From Methylophaga sp. (GTDB lineage Bacteria; Pseudomonadota; Gammaproteobacteria; Nitrosococcales; Methylophagaceae), in NCBI GenBank assembly GCA_014762585.1, contig JABURN010000256.1:1-13028 (forward strand): DNA of 13,028 bases, read 5' to 3'. The translations under genes were made by a program, and so were the position numbers. Positions 1 to 5,608 of the stretch are shown one piece after another (the first letter of the stretch is position 1; the number at the start of each line of letters is the position of its first letter). The notes below the pieces were generated by a model. The model ran no database searches. It was not told where the DNA came from and saw only the letters and a list, made by a program, of their open reading frames with translations.

Positions 1-1
1 T

Positions 2-85
2 GCGCAGATCCTGCAGCAGGCTGGTGTATCCATCCTGGCTCAGGCTAACACCCTGCCACAGGCCGCCCTGAGTTTGTTGGGATAA
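2..85 (+). CDS. fliC: Flagellin, C-terminal end (partial; gene starts upstream of the window)
   Basis: The window opens in frame inside a coding region whose last 27 residues read AQILQQAGVSILAQANTLPQ followed by AALSLLG and a TAA at 83-85. This is the conserved C-terminal D0 helix of bacterial flagellin, the heptad-patterned segment ending in an Leu-Leu-Gly type tail that lines the core of the filament and carries recognition for the export chaperone FliS. Identification rests on this motif and on the neighbours: flaG, fliD and fliS follow directly, the usual arrangement downstream of fliC in Pseudomonas and Vibrio relatives. The rest of the gene, including its sigma-28 promoter if present, is outside the window. 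It could be one of several flagellin paralogues (fliC or flaA-E type), which this fragment cannot decide. Confidence 0.88.
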   Translation, partial: AQILQQAGVSILAQANTLPQAALSLLG

Positions 86-100
86 GGTGAAAAATCGGAC

Positions 101-121
101 TCCCGGAGTTTTGCTCCGGGA
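101..121 (+). terminator. GC-rich hairpin between flagellin gene and flaG (terminator-like, no U-tract)
   Basis: TCCCGGAG (101-108) and CTCCGGGA (114-121) form a perfect 8-bp stem with a 5-nt TTTTG loop, starting 15 nt after the flagellin stop codon. No run of T follows, so it is not a textbook intrinsic terminator. It may stabilise the 3' end of the abundant flagellin mRNA or act as a partial terminator or processing point that lowers flaG expression relative to flagellin. The structure is seen in the sequence; the role is inferred. Confidence 0.5.
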
Positions 122-148
122 CATTCCGGTTAACTAGGAGCAGGTAAG

Positions 149-547
149 ATGGCTAATAACGAATTATTAGTGCAATCAAGCCTACCGACGTTGCCAAAGC
201 AAGCTGAAACGAAGCAGCAGGTCACCACTGAAGTGGGGCCTGCTTTCGTCGTCTCAGAGAAGCAACAAACCGCTACCGCCACGTCTGAAAGCTTGGAACA
301 AAAAGAACAACAGCGACAAGAGCGTGCTGACGCCCTGCAGGAAAAGGTCGCTGAGCTTAATGACTTTATGCAGAACTTCAACCGTAGTTTGCAGTTCACA
401 GTAGATGAAAACAGTGGCGACACCATCGTCAAGGTGATTGACTCTGAAACAGATGAAGTTGTCCGGCAAATTCCATCACAGGAACTGCTTGACGCCCGTA
501 ACGCAGCGGACAAATATCGCGGCCTTTTACTAGAAGTTAAGGTCTGA
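149..547 (+). CDS. flaG: FlaG family protein
   Basis: This 132-residue protein has a polar, Gln/Glu/Thr-rich, probably disordered N-terminal half (residues about 1-65). A C-terminal FlaG domain follows (about 66-132) with the family pattern: a helix VAELNDFMQNFNRSLQF, then a strand pair containing GDTIVKVIDSETDEVVRQIP, then SQELLDARNAADKYRGLLLEVKV. FlaG proteins are encoded next to flagellin and fliD in many polar flagellates, and mutants often have altered filament length; the exact biochemical role is not settled. The ATG is preceded by TAGGAG (135-140) at good spacing. The gene sits between flagellin and fliD with no promoter that I recognise directly upstream, so it is probably read through from fliC. 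Length and domain match the family (fleL in Pseudomonas), and the assignment is secure. Confidence 0.93.
   Translation: MANNELLVQSSLPTLPKQAETKQQVTTEVGPAFVVSEKQQTATATSESLEQKEQQRQERADALQEKVAELNDFMQNFNRSLQFTVDENSGDTIVKVIDSETDEVVRQIPSQELLDARNAADKYRGLLLEVKV
428..442 (+). promoter_or_regulatory. FleQ-box-like inverted repeat inside flaG, upstream of the fliD promoter
   Basis: GTCAA (428-432) and TTGAC (438-442) are perfect inverted arms separated by 5 nt. The FleQ operator known from Pseudomonas has the same arms with a 4-nt spacer (GTCAATAAATTGAC). The site lies about 107 bp upstream of the fliD sigma-54 -24 element, a usable enhancer distance. The extra base and the coding location make this a weak candidate. 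Confidence 0.25.
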
Positions 548-548
548 G

Positions 549-564
549 TGGCCTGAGATTTGCA
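549..564 (+). promoter_or_regulatory. Sigma-54 (RpoN) promoter of fliD
   Basis: TGGCCTGAGATTTGCA begins 2 nt after the flaG stop codon. Against the consensus TGGCACG-N4-TTGCW it keeps TGGC, the G at position 7 and the whole TTGCA block, and the GG (550-551) to GC (562-563) spacing is exactly 10 nt. Transcription would start near 575, leaving a leader of about 27 nt before the fliD ATG at 602. FleQ encoded downstream is the natural activator. Confidence 0.82.
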
Positions 565-568
565 GTAA

Positions 569-593
569 AATTTGGACGTAAAGTGAATTTGGA
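569..593 (+). repeat. Direct repeat AATTTGGA, 17-bp period, at the fliD transcription start and RBS
   Basis: AATTTGGA occurs at 569-576 and again at 586-593. The first copy covers the expected sigma-54 start site and the second runs into the GGAGGT ribosome binding site (591-596). The repeat is short and may be chance, but the same 17-bp period recurs in fliE at 7037-7063. Confidence 0.35.
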
Positions 594-601
594 GGTTAGA
601 C

Positions 602-1960
602 ATGGCCATTAGAGCAGGAGGTATCGGCTCCGGTCTTGATGTCGAGAGCATTGTCAGCCAGTTAGTCGCACTGGAACGGCGACCTATTAATCGGGTTCAG
701 ACACAGCAGGCCCAGGTTAATGCCCAGATCAGTGCCTATGGCTCGCTGAAAAGCAAAATTTCTGAATTCCAGTCTGCTATGGCCTCGCTTGGCAGTGCTT
801 CCAGCTTCAGACTGTTTCAGGGAACCTCCAGTAATGAAAGTGTGTTCACTGCCAATGTCAGCAGTGAAGCACTGGCTGGCAGTTACTCTGTGGATGTGCA
901 GTCTCTTGCCGAGCGCGATAAAATTGCCTTCGGTCCGTTTGCGGACAGTAATACCGCGGTGGGCAGCGGTACCCTCAATCTCTCGGTGGGAAGTGAGAGT
1001 TTCAGCATCAATGTTGGTGCTACAGACACTTTGGCCAGTATCCGCACCGCGATTAACGAGGCCAGTGATAACACGGGTGTCACTGCTACCATCGTTAATA
1101 GTGACGACGGTGCCAGACTGGTTCTGTCCTCCAATGAAACAGGGACTGATAATGCATTGACTGTCACCGCCAGCGGCGATGGCGATGGTAACGATAGTGA
1201 TAATGCCGGCTTGTCCGCATTGACATATGTTTCTGGTGGTACCAGCTATGCGACATCAATCTCCACGGCGACTGATGCAGTAGTCGAAATTGATGGCTTC
1301 GCAGTGACCAGCAGCAGTAATACCATAAGCAATGCCATCGACGGCATCAGCTTCACCGCCAAAAGTGTCGGAACAGCCAGCCTTGAAGTTAGCCGTGATG
1401 ATGAAGCCATTCTGGAGGCAGTCAATCAGTTTGCCGATGCCTACAACGCGCTTCGTAGTGAAGTGAACAAGCAGCGTAGCGGTCAGCTGGAAGCCGACAG
1501 CACCCTGTTGAGCATTGAACGTGCCTTATCGGAAGTGATGAATGCCGGCTCGGAGATAAGTGGTTCTTCCTTCAGATATCTGATTGAAGCAGGCGTCTCA
1601 GTCAATGAAGAAGGTGTGATGGAAGTGAATGAGGATACCGTCACAGAAAAACTCAACAACGACTTCAATTCTTTCGTTAATCTGTTTGCGGCAGATGGTG
1701 AAGGTTATGCCGCCCGGATGGAATCTCTGGCAGATGGCTGGCTTGCCAGTAACGGTTTGATTAATGCCCGTGAAGAAGGGCTGAACACGCAACTGGACCG
1801 GCTGGAAGATGATGAGTTGAGGCTGGAAGCCAGACTGGAGATTGTGGAAACCCGTATCCGCTCTCAGTTTACCGCATTGGATACGCTGGTCAGTGAACTC
1901 AGTAATACCGGTGATTTTCTTTTGCAACAGCTGGCCTCATTGCCGGCAGCAAATCAATAA
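602..1960 (+). CDS. fliD: Flagellar filament cap protein FliD (hook-associated protein 2)
   Basis: FliD forms the cap at the growing filament tip and promotes folding and insertion of exported flagellin. The 452-residue protein has the family layout: an N-terminal D0 segment with GGIGSGLDVESIVSQLVALE (about 6-25) followed by a coiled-coil-prone helix to about 65, a variable beta-rich central part (about 80-265), and C-terminal helices from about 270 containing AVNQFADAYNALRSEVN and ending in a Leu-rich heptad region (LDTLVSELSNTGDFLLQQL). It is a little shorter than the Pseudomonas protein but complete. GGAGGT at 591-596 fixes the ATG, and a sigma-54 promoter lies at 549-564. The central domain carries an acidic Gly/Asp stretch at residues 191-203, probably a surface loop. 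FliD, FliS and the FliT-like protein behind it form the usual cap-plus-chaperone set. Confidence 0.97.
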   Translation: MAIRAGGIGSGLDVESIVSQLVALERRPINRVQTQQAQVNAQISAYGSLKSKISEFQSAMASLGSASSFRLFQGTSSNESVFTANVSSEALAGSYSVDVQSLAERDKIAFGPFADSNTAVGSGTLNLSVGSESFSINVGATDTLASIRTAINEASDNTGVTATIVNSDDGARLVLSSNETGTDNALTVTASGDGDGNDSDNAGLSALTYVSGGTSYATSISTATDAVVEIDGFAVTSSSNTISNAIDGISFTAKSVGTASLEVSRDDEAILEAVNQFADAYNALRSEVNKQRSGQLEADSTLLSIERALSEVMNAGSEISGSSFRYLIEAGVSVNEEGVMEVNEDTVTEKLNNDFNSFVNLFAADGEGYAARMESLADGWLASNGLINAREEGLNTQLDRLEDDELRLEARLEIVETRIRSQFTALDTLVSELSNTGDFLLQQLASLPAANQ

Positions 1961-1975
1961 AGGGGAGTCTTTGAA

Positions 1976-2377
1976 ATGACGCAGTCCATGATTAATAAAA
2001 AGGCAATGGAAGGTTACGGTCGTAAGGCAGTTGAATCTGAAGTCAATTATGCCTCGCCTTACCGTATTATCCAGATGCTGATGGAAGGCGCCTTGTCCAA
2101 GCTGGCGACAGCGAAGGGCTGTATTGCTCGCAATGATATCGCTGAGAAAAGCCGTCAGATCACCTGGGGTATGAATATTATTCAGGGACTGCGCACCAGT
2201 CTGGATGCCGACAAAGGCGGGGATATTGCTGCCAATCTTGACTCACTGTATGAATACATGGGGCGTCGACTGCTGGAGGCTAATGTCAGTAATGATCCAG
2301 CTATTATTGATGAAGTGATATCCCTGTTACAGGAAGTCAAAGCAGGTTGGGACAATATTCCTGCTGAATATCACTGA
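1976..2377 (+). CDS. fliS: Flagellin export chaperone FliS
   Basis: FliS binds the C-terminus of unassembled flagellin in the cytoplasm, prevents premature polymerisation and delivers it to the FlhA export gate. The 133-residue sequence shows the family signature near the N-terminus (residues about 13-35: YGRKAVESEVNYASPYRIIQ, then MLMEGALSKL) and the helical-bundle remainder with SLYEYMGRRLLEAN around residue 85-98 and EVISLLQEVKAGWDNIP near the end. It starts 15 nt after fliD with AGGGGAG (1961-1967) as ribosome binding site, so it is co-transcribed with fliD. Its TGA shares one base with the ATG of the next gene (TGATG at 2375-2379), indicating translational coupling. Length matches the family and no residue stands out as missing. 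Confidence 0.97.
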   Translation: MTQSMINKKAMEGYGRKAVESEVNYASPYRIIQMLMEGALSKLATAKGCIARNDIAEKSRQITWGMNIIQGLRTSLDADKGGDIAANLDSLYEYMGRRLLEANVSNDPAIIDEVISLLQEVKAGWDNIPAEYH

Positions 2378-2685
2378 TGCTCCACAATAAACTCACTCAG
2401 CTGAAACGTGCTGCAGATTTAACCAGCACCATGCTGCAAATGGCTGAGGCCGGACAATGGTCGGGCCTGTCTGAGTTTCAGAAACAACGGACTGAATTAC
2501 TACAGCAGTGCTTCCCGCTTGAGGCGGATCAGCAGACCGCCGATGTCCGCGTTGTGATCGAAACCATGATTGAGCAGAATCAACAGCTTGAGCAGCTGTG
2601 CCGCAAAGCGCAACAATCTCTGCAGTTGGAGCTTCAAAGCCTTAACAAAAATCGTAAAGCGGTCGCAGCTTATCAGTCGAATTAA
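2377..2685 (+). CDS. fliT: FliT-like flagellar export chaperone
   Basis: This 102-residue, highly helical protein is rich in Gln, Leu and charged residues, with no signal peptide or membrane segment. Position (immediately after fliS), size and the pattern of a Trp-containing amphipathic segment (GQWSGLSEFQKQRTELL, about 24-40) fit the FliT/FleP group, which act as chaperones for the cap protein FliD. In enterobacteria FliT also modulates FlhDC, a regulator not expected here. The start overlaps the fliS stop by one base (TGATG), so translation is probably coupled. Sequence conservation in this family is low, so the symbol rests largely on context; a second FliS-like chaperone is a less likely alternative. 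A weak terminator-like hairpin follows at once. Confidence 0.75.
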   Translation: MLHNKLTQLKRAADLTSTMLQMAEAGQWSGLSEFQKQRTELLQQCFPLEADQQTADVRVVIETMIEQNQQLEQLCRKAQQSLQLELQSLNKNRKAVAAYQSN

Positions 2686-2702
2686 GCTACCTGCCAGCTT
2701 TT
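2684..2702 (+). terminator. Weak intrinsic terminator after the fliT-like gene
   Basis: AAGCT (2684-2688, overlapping the stop codon) pairs with AGCTT (2696-2700) around a 7-nt loop, followed by TTTT (2699-2702). The stem is short and AT-rich, so termination would be incomplete; it lies at the expected end of the fliD operon. Confidence 0.35.
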
Positions 2703-2722
2703 AAAACCCTACTAATCACCCT

Positions 2723-2736
2723 GTCATTTTTTTGAC
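2723..2736 (+). promoter_or_regulatory. Candidate FleQ operator upstream of fleQ (autoregulatory)
   Basis: GTCATTTTTTTGAC is a GTCA-N6-TGAC inverted repeat with the same arms and the same 14-bp length as the Pseudomonas FleQ box (GTCAATAAATTGAC). One more pair (T2722 and A2737) extends the dyad. It overlaps the TTGACA at 2732-2737, so a bound FleQ protein could occlude the fleQ promoter. The match is seen; autorepression is inferred. Confidence 0.55.
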
Positions 2737-2761
2737 AATTACACCGTTAAAATGCTTAACT
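2732..2761 (+). promoter_or_regulatory. Possible sigma-70 promoter of fleQ
   Basis: A perfect -35 TTGACA lies at 2732-2737. The -10 is poor: TTAACT at 2756-2761 with 18-bp spacing, preceded by an extended -10 TG at 2753-2754. An alternative TAAAAT at 2748-2753 is too close to this -35 to be its partner. FleQ homologues are expressed from sigma-70 promoters, which agrees with the absence of a GG-N10-GC element here. Confidence 0.4.
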
Positions 2762-2777
2762 CCATGCTGAAAATAAG

Positions 2778-2790
2778 CGATTTAAAATCG
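2778..2790 (+). repeat. Palindrome in the fleQ leader
   Basis: CGATTT (2778-2783) and AAATCG (2785-2790) are perfect 6-bp inverted arms around a single A, 29 bp upstream of the fleQ start. It could be a protein-binding site; the one-base centre rules out an RNA hairpin of the full stem. No known operator family is recognised. Confidence 0.3.
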
Positions 2791-2809
2791 TCGTTCTAAG
2801 ATTAAGGCT

Positions 2810-2816
2810 GGGGTGA
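2810..2816 (+). promoter_or_regulatory. Ribosome binding site deciding the fleQ start
   Basis: GGGGTGA matches the Shine-Dalgarno stretch GAGGTGA in six of seven bases and leaves 5 nt from its GGGG to the ATG at 2819. It overlaps the alternative GTG start at 2813, which would have only AAGG (2804-2807). Confidence 0.55.
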
Positions 2817-2818
2817 GT

Positions 2819-4285
2819 ATGAGTGGAAATCATGTGCTGTTAGTGGAGGGAGACACTGATCGGCGCGAGATGCTATCGACCTTAATTGAGTTCGTGAACT
2901 GTCATCCGGTGATCGTCGATGAGCCGGAAGTCTGGTTCGACCAAATCGACAATCTCAACGATATCGTGATGGCGATAATCGGCGATTGCGGTAATCGCCA
3001 CACCACTAAACAGCTCCTGCGGGAACTGGTCAACCACGAAGCCCGTGTTCCGGTTTTTACCCTGGATTTACCCGATACTGAAACCATTGAGTTTCCCGGC
3101 ACTATCGGTTCTCTCCGTTTCCCGATTAAATATCCACAACTAAGTAATGCGCTGCAGCAGGCCACGATTTATCGTGGCGAGTCGCAAAGACAGGAAGCCA
3201 GTAATGGCAGTCTGTTCCGTTCTCTGGTCGGCAACAGCCGGGCAGTGAAACAGGTTCAGCGTATGATTGATCAGGTCGCTGATTCTGAGGCCAACGTTCT
3301 GGTCCTGGGAGAATCTGGCACGGGTAAAGAAGTCGTTGCCCGTAATCTCCACCATTTCTCCAGCCGCCGCGATAAACCTTTTGTGCCGGTAAACTGTGGT
3401 GCTATCCCCGGCGAACTGCTGGAAAGCGAATTATTCGGACATGAAAAAGGCGCTTTTACCGGCGCGATTACGGCGCGTAAAGGGCGCTTTGAGCTGGCAG
3501 AGGGCGGCACATTATTTCTGGACGAAATTGGTGATATGCCCCTACCGATGCAGGTCAAACTGCTGCGTGTTTTACAGGAACGCACATTTGAACGTGTGGG
3601 CAGTAACAAAACCCAGACTGCCAATGTCCGTGTGATTGCCGCGACCCACCGTAACCTTGAAGAACACATCAGTGATGGTCGTTTCCGCGAGGATCTGTTT
3701 TATCGCTTGAATGTGTTCCCGATTGAAATGCCGGCGCTGCGTGAACGGCCTGAGGATATTCCATTGCTGGTGAATGAACTCATCAAACGGATTGAGCATG
3801 AAAACCGCGGTACGGTAAAACTGACCCAGTCGGCAATGACGTCGCTATGCCGATACAGCTGGCCCGGTAATGTCCGGGAACTGGCGAATGTGGTGGAGAG
3901 GCTGGTCATCCTCTATCCATACGCAACGGTCGACTATGATGATCTGCCGGTCAAGTACCAGTTGGACGGCGAAGACCTGCCCGAGCAGATTACTGCCATC
4001 ATCAATGCCGTACCTCAGGCTGACAGCGCGCGTAACTTACCCGAGACAGTTGCCAAGCCTGCTGAGCATACGTCTGAAGCCAATTTGGCTGAATCCCTCG
4101 AGAGTCTGCCGGAAGAGGGGCTGGATCTGAAAGAACACCTCGCCAACCTTGAATACATGCTTATCAAGCAGGCTTTGGACGAAGCAGCCGGCGTTGTCGC
4201 ACATGCGGCGCAAAAACTCAAAATGCGCAGGACGACACTGGTAGAAAAGATGCGTAAGTATGGGATTCAGCGAGAAGGTGAATAA
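2819..4285 (+). CDS. fleQ: Flagellar master regulator FleQ (FlrA), sigma-54-dependent activator
   Basis: FleQ is an AAA+ enhancer-binding protein that activates sigma-54 flagellar promoters and, in Pseudomonas, responds to c-di-GMP. Of 488 residues, about 1-115 form a receiver-like domain, 130-370 the AAA+ domain and 430-488 a Fis-type helix-turn-helix ([20 protein letters not shown]). Visible are Walker A GESGTGK (164-170), GAFTGA sigma-54 contact loop (211-216), Walker B GGTLFLDE (229-236), and the FleQ-specific LFRS (132-135) and KEVVARN (170-176) elements linked to c-di-GMP binding. The receiver keeps D56, T81 and K104 at canonical positions but has Gly at one of the two acidic-pocket residues (VEGD, 9-12), so its phosphorylation is doubtful. 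A GTG at 2813 is in frame, but GGGGTGA (2810-2816) is best spaced for the ATG at 2819. About 45 mostly acidic, Ala-rich residues link AAA+ to the helix-turn-helix. Confidence 0.96.
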   Translation: MSGNHVLLVEGDTDRREMLSTLIEFVNCHPVIVDEPEVWFDQIDNLNDIVMAIIGDCGNRHTTKQLLRELVNHEARVPVFTLDLPDTETIEFPGTIGSLRFPIKYPQLSNALQQATIYRGESQRQEASNGSLFRSLVGNSRAVKQVQRMIDQVADSEANVLVLGESGTGKEVVARNLHHFSSRRDKPFVPVNCGAIPGELLESELFGHEKGAFTGAITARKGRFELAEGGTLFLDEIGDMPLPMQVKLLRVLQERTFERVGSNKTQTANVRVIAATHRNLEEHISDGRFREDLFYRLNVFPIEMPALRERPEDIPLLVNELIKRIEHENRGTVKLTQSAMTSLCRYSWPGNVRELANVVERLVILYPYATVDYDDLPVKYQLDGEDLPEQITAIINAVPQADSARNLPETVAKPAEHTSEANLAESLESLPEEGLDLKEHLANLEYMLIKQALDEAAGVVAHAAQKLKMRRTTLVEKMRKYGIQREGE

Positions 4286-4293
4286 GCCTTTGC

Positions 4294-4311
4294 AGCCAGC
4301 GTCGGGCTTTT
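4294..4311 (+). terminator. Weak terminator-like hairpin after fleQ
   Basis: AGCC (4294-4297) pairs with GGCT (4305-4308) around a 7-nt loop, followed by TTTT (4308-4311), 8 nt after the fleQ stop codon. The stem is only 4 bp, and the same bases belong to the FleQ-box candidate at 4301-4314, so the termination role is uncertain. Confidence 0.25.
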
Positions 4312-4314
4312 GAC
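4301..4314 (+). promoter_or_regulatory. Candidate FleQ operator upstream of the fleS sigma-54 promoter
   Basis: GTCGGGCTTTTGAC has the 14-bp length and outer GTC/GAC arms of the FleQ box and keeps the whole TTGAC right half; the left half has GTCG instead of GTCA. It ends 51 bp before the sigma-54 element at 4366, about 80-90 bp upstream of the predicted start, a normal enhancer position for activating fleSR. Confidence 0.45.
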
Positions 4315-4365
4315 TTCAGCATTTCTTCTGTTTTTAAGTTATTGTAAATAAAGGTAAAAAGTTTC

Positions 4366-4381
4366 AGGCATAGTAATTGCT
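4366..4381 (+). promoter_or_regulatory. Sigma-54 (RpoN) promoter of fleSR
   Basis: AGGCATAGTAATTGCT keeps GGCA and TTGCT of the consensus TGGCACG-N4-TTGCW, with GG (4367-4368) and GC (4379-4380) exactly 10 nt apart. Transcription would start near 4393, about 30 nt upstream of the fleS ATG at 4424. In Pseudomonas and Vibrio fleSR/flrBC is likewise a FleQ/FlrA and sigma-54 target. Confidence 0.8.
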
Positions 4382-4410
4382 AACTCCCTATCGAAAGGCA
4401 TTAAGCCGTT

Positions 4411-4415
4411 GGGAG
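4411..4415 (+). promoter_or_regulatory. Ribosome binding site deciding the fleS start
   Basis: GGGAG lies 8 nt before the ATG at 4424. It sits inside the five-codon extension that a TTG start at 4409 would give, and that TTG has no Shine-Dalgarno of its own. Confidence 0.75.
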
Positions 4416-4423
4416 CAGTAAAT

Positions 4424-5608
4424 ATGAACCTGAAACTATCGACCTCAAACACCGAGATCGCACGCCCGCCGGTTGGCCGGGCCTCAGCCCTGAAGCAGGC
4501 GGAACAATTCTGGCAGCCTGCCAGCCAGAGCTGGTTGAGGGAACCCAGTGCAGAAAAGCAACAAGCGGATCGACTGGCAAACCGTCACAGCCGCTTGCTG
4601 GAAGTGTTACCCGCCGGTGTTGTTGTCATCGATGGTGAGGGTGTAGTGCAGGAAGCCAACGCCGCGGCGATTGACTTGCTGGGCGAGCCGCTATCGGGTG
4701 AGCGCTGGATTCATATCATCGATCGTGCCTTCAGTCCCCAGCCCGGTGATGGTCATGACGTGTCTTTACGTGACGGTCGCCTGGTGCATATTTCCACCAG
4801 CCCGATGGGCAACGAGCCGGGCCAGATCATTCTGTTGCAGGATGTCACCGAGACCCGTGCATTGCAGAACAAGGTCTCGCATCTACAGCGTTTGTCGACC
4901 ATGGGCGAAGTCGCGGCACGGCTGGCACATCAGATCAGAACCCCTTTGTCTTCGGCGTTACTTTATCTGGCTCCGCTACTGAAAGAAGACAGCGAGCCTG
5001 CGATCAGACAACGCTTTGCCGGCCGCCTCAAGCACAGCCTCACTCATATGGAGCAGCTGGTGCGTGACATGCTGGCCTTCTCCCGTGGCAGTATGGCCTC
5101 GACCTCACCGGTGGCGATTAACAGCCTGCTGGATGAAGTCCTGCAACAATTTCAGTCACAACCCCACTCTGAGCAGTTTCAGATCAGCATTCATAACAAT
5201 GTGAATGACGGTCATGTTTATGGCAGTCAGGCCGCACTGGCCAGTGCCATTAATAATCTGCTTAATAATGCCCGTCAGGCCTGTGGTGATATGGGCATTA
5301 TCCGCATTTTTGCGGAGTTTATCGAAGACAACAACCAGGCCTGGATTGATATCAGTGTCGAGGATAATGGTCCCGGTATCAGCGAAGCTGATCGTGACAA
5401 GATCCTGACCCCGTTTTATACCACCCGTTCCAACGGCACCGGGCTGGGACTTGCCGTAGTTCAGTCAATTGCCAAGGCGCATAAGGGTGAGCTCTGGATT
5501 GAGAGCGATGAAGGTGAGGGCAGCACCTTCGGTCTGCGTCTGCCCATCTACCAGTCAAACAATCAAGCTGATGCTTCAGCGGCAGTGCAACAGGAGTGTG
5601 TTTCATGA
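4424..5608 (+). CDS. fleS: Flagellar sensor histidine kinase FleS (FlrB)
   Basis: FleS phosphorylates FleR to switch on the later sigma-54 flagellar genes. The 394-residue protein has no membrane segment, so it is a cytoplasmic sensor. In order: a variable N-terminus (1-50), a PAS domain (about 55-142, with VLPAGVVVIDGEGVVQEAN), a HisKA dimerisation domain with H169 in AHQIRTPLSSALLYL, and a HATPase domain with an N-box NNLLNNARQA, DNGPGI, FYTTR and GTGLGLA. All catalytic boxes are intact, so it should be active as kinase and probably phosphatase. The ATG at 4424 is chosen over the in-frame TTG at 4409 because GGGAG (4411-4415) is spaced for it. A sigma-54 promoter and a FleQ-box candidate precede it. 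Its stop overlaps the start of fleR by 4 bases (ATGA), typical of a coupled kinase/regulator pair. Confidence 0.95.
   Translation: MNLKLSTSNTEIARPPVGRASALKQAEQFWQPASQSWLREPSAEKQQADRLANRHSRLLEVLPAGVVVIDGEGVVQEANAAAIDLLGEPLSGERWIHIIDRAFSPQPGDGHDVSLRDGRLVHISTSPMGNEPGQIILLQDVTETRALQNKVSHLQRLSTMGEVAARLAHQIRTPLSSALLYLAPLLKEDSEPAIRQRFAGRLKHSLTHMEQLVRDMLAFSRGSMASTSPVAINSLLDEVLQQFQSQPHSEQFQISIHNNVNDGHVYGSQAALASAINNLLNNARQACGDMGIIRIFAEFIEDNNQAWIDISVEDNGPGISEADRDKILTPFYTTRSNGTGLGLAVVQSIAKAHKGELWIESDEGEGSTFGLRLPIYQSNNQADASAAVQQECVS
5593..5596 (+). promoter_or_regulatory. Ribosome binding site deciding the fleR start
   Basis: GGAG, within fleS, lies 8 nt before the ATG at 5605. The in-frame GTG at 5596 overlaps this site and has no separate Shine-Dalgarno sequence. 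Confidence 0.75.

Noticed and set aside
130..651. 173-codon open frame on the minus strand over flaG and the start of fliD
   Set aside because: It is antisense to two clearly recognised genes, its translation is Ser/Cys-rich with no domain, and it has no convincing ribosome binding site; it is a shadow of + strand codon usage.
2687..2687. Idea that fleQ is an internal gene of the fliD operon
   Set aside because: A 133-bp gap with a terminator-like hairpin, a -35-like TTGACA and an operator-like dyad suggests separate transcription, although read-through cannot be excluded.
2686..2818. Search for a CRP/Vfr site (TGTGA-N6-TCACA) or a sigma-54 element upstream of fleQ
   Set aside because: Neither pattern is present; only the FleQ-like dyad, the TTGACA and the 13-bp palindrome were found.
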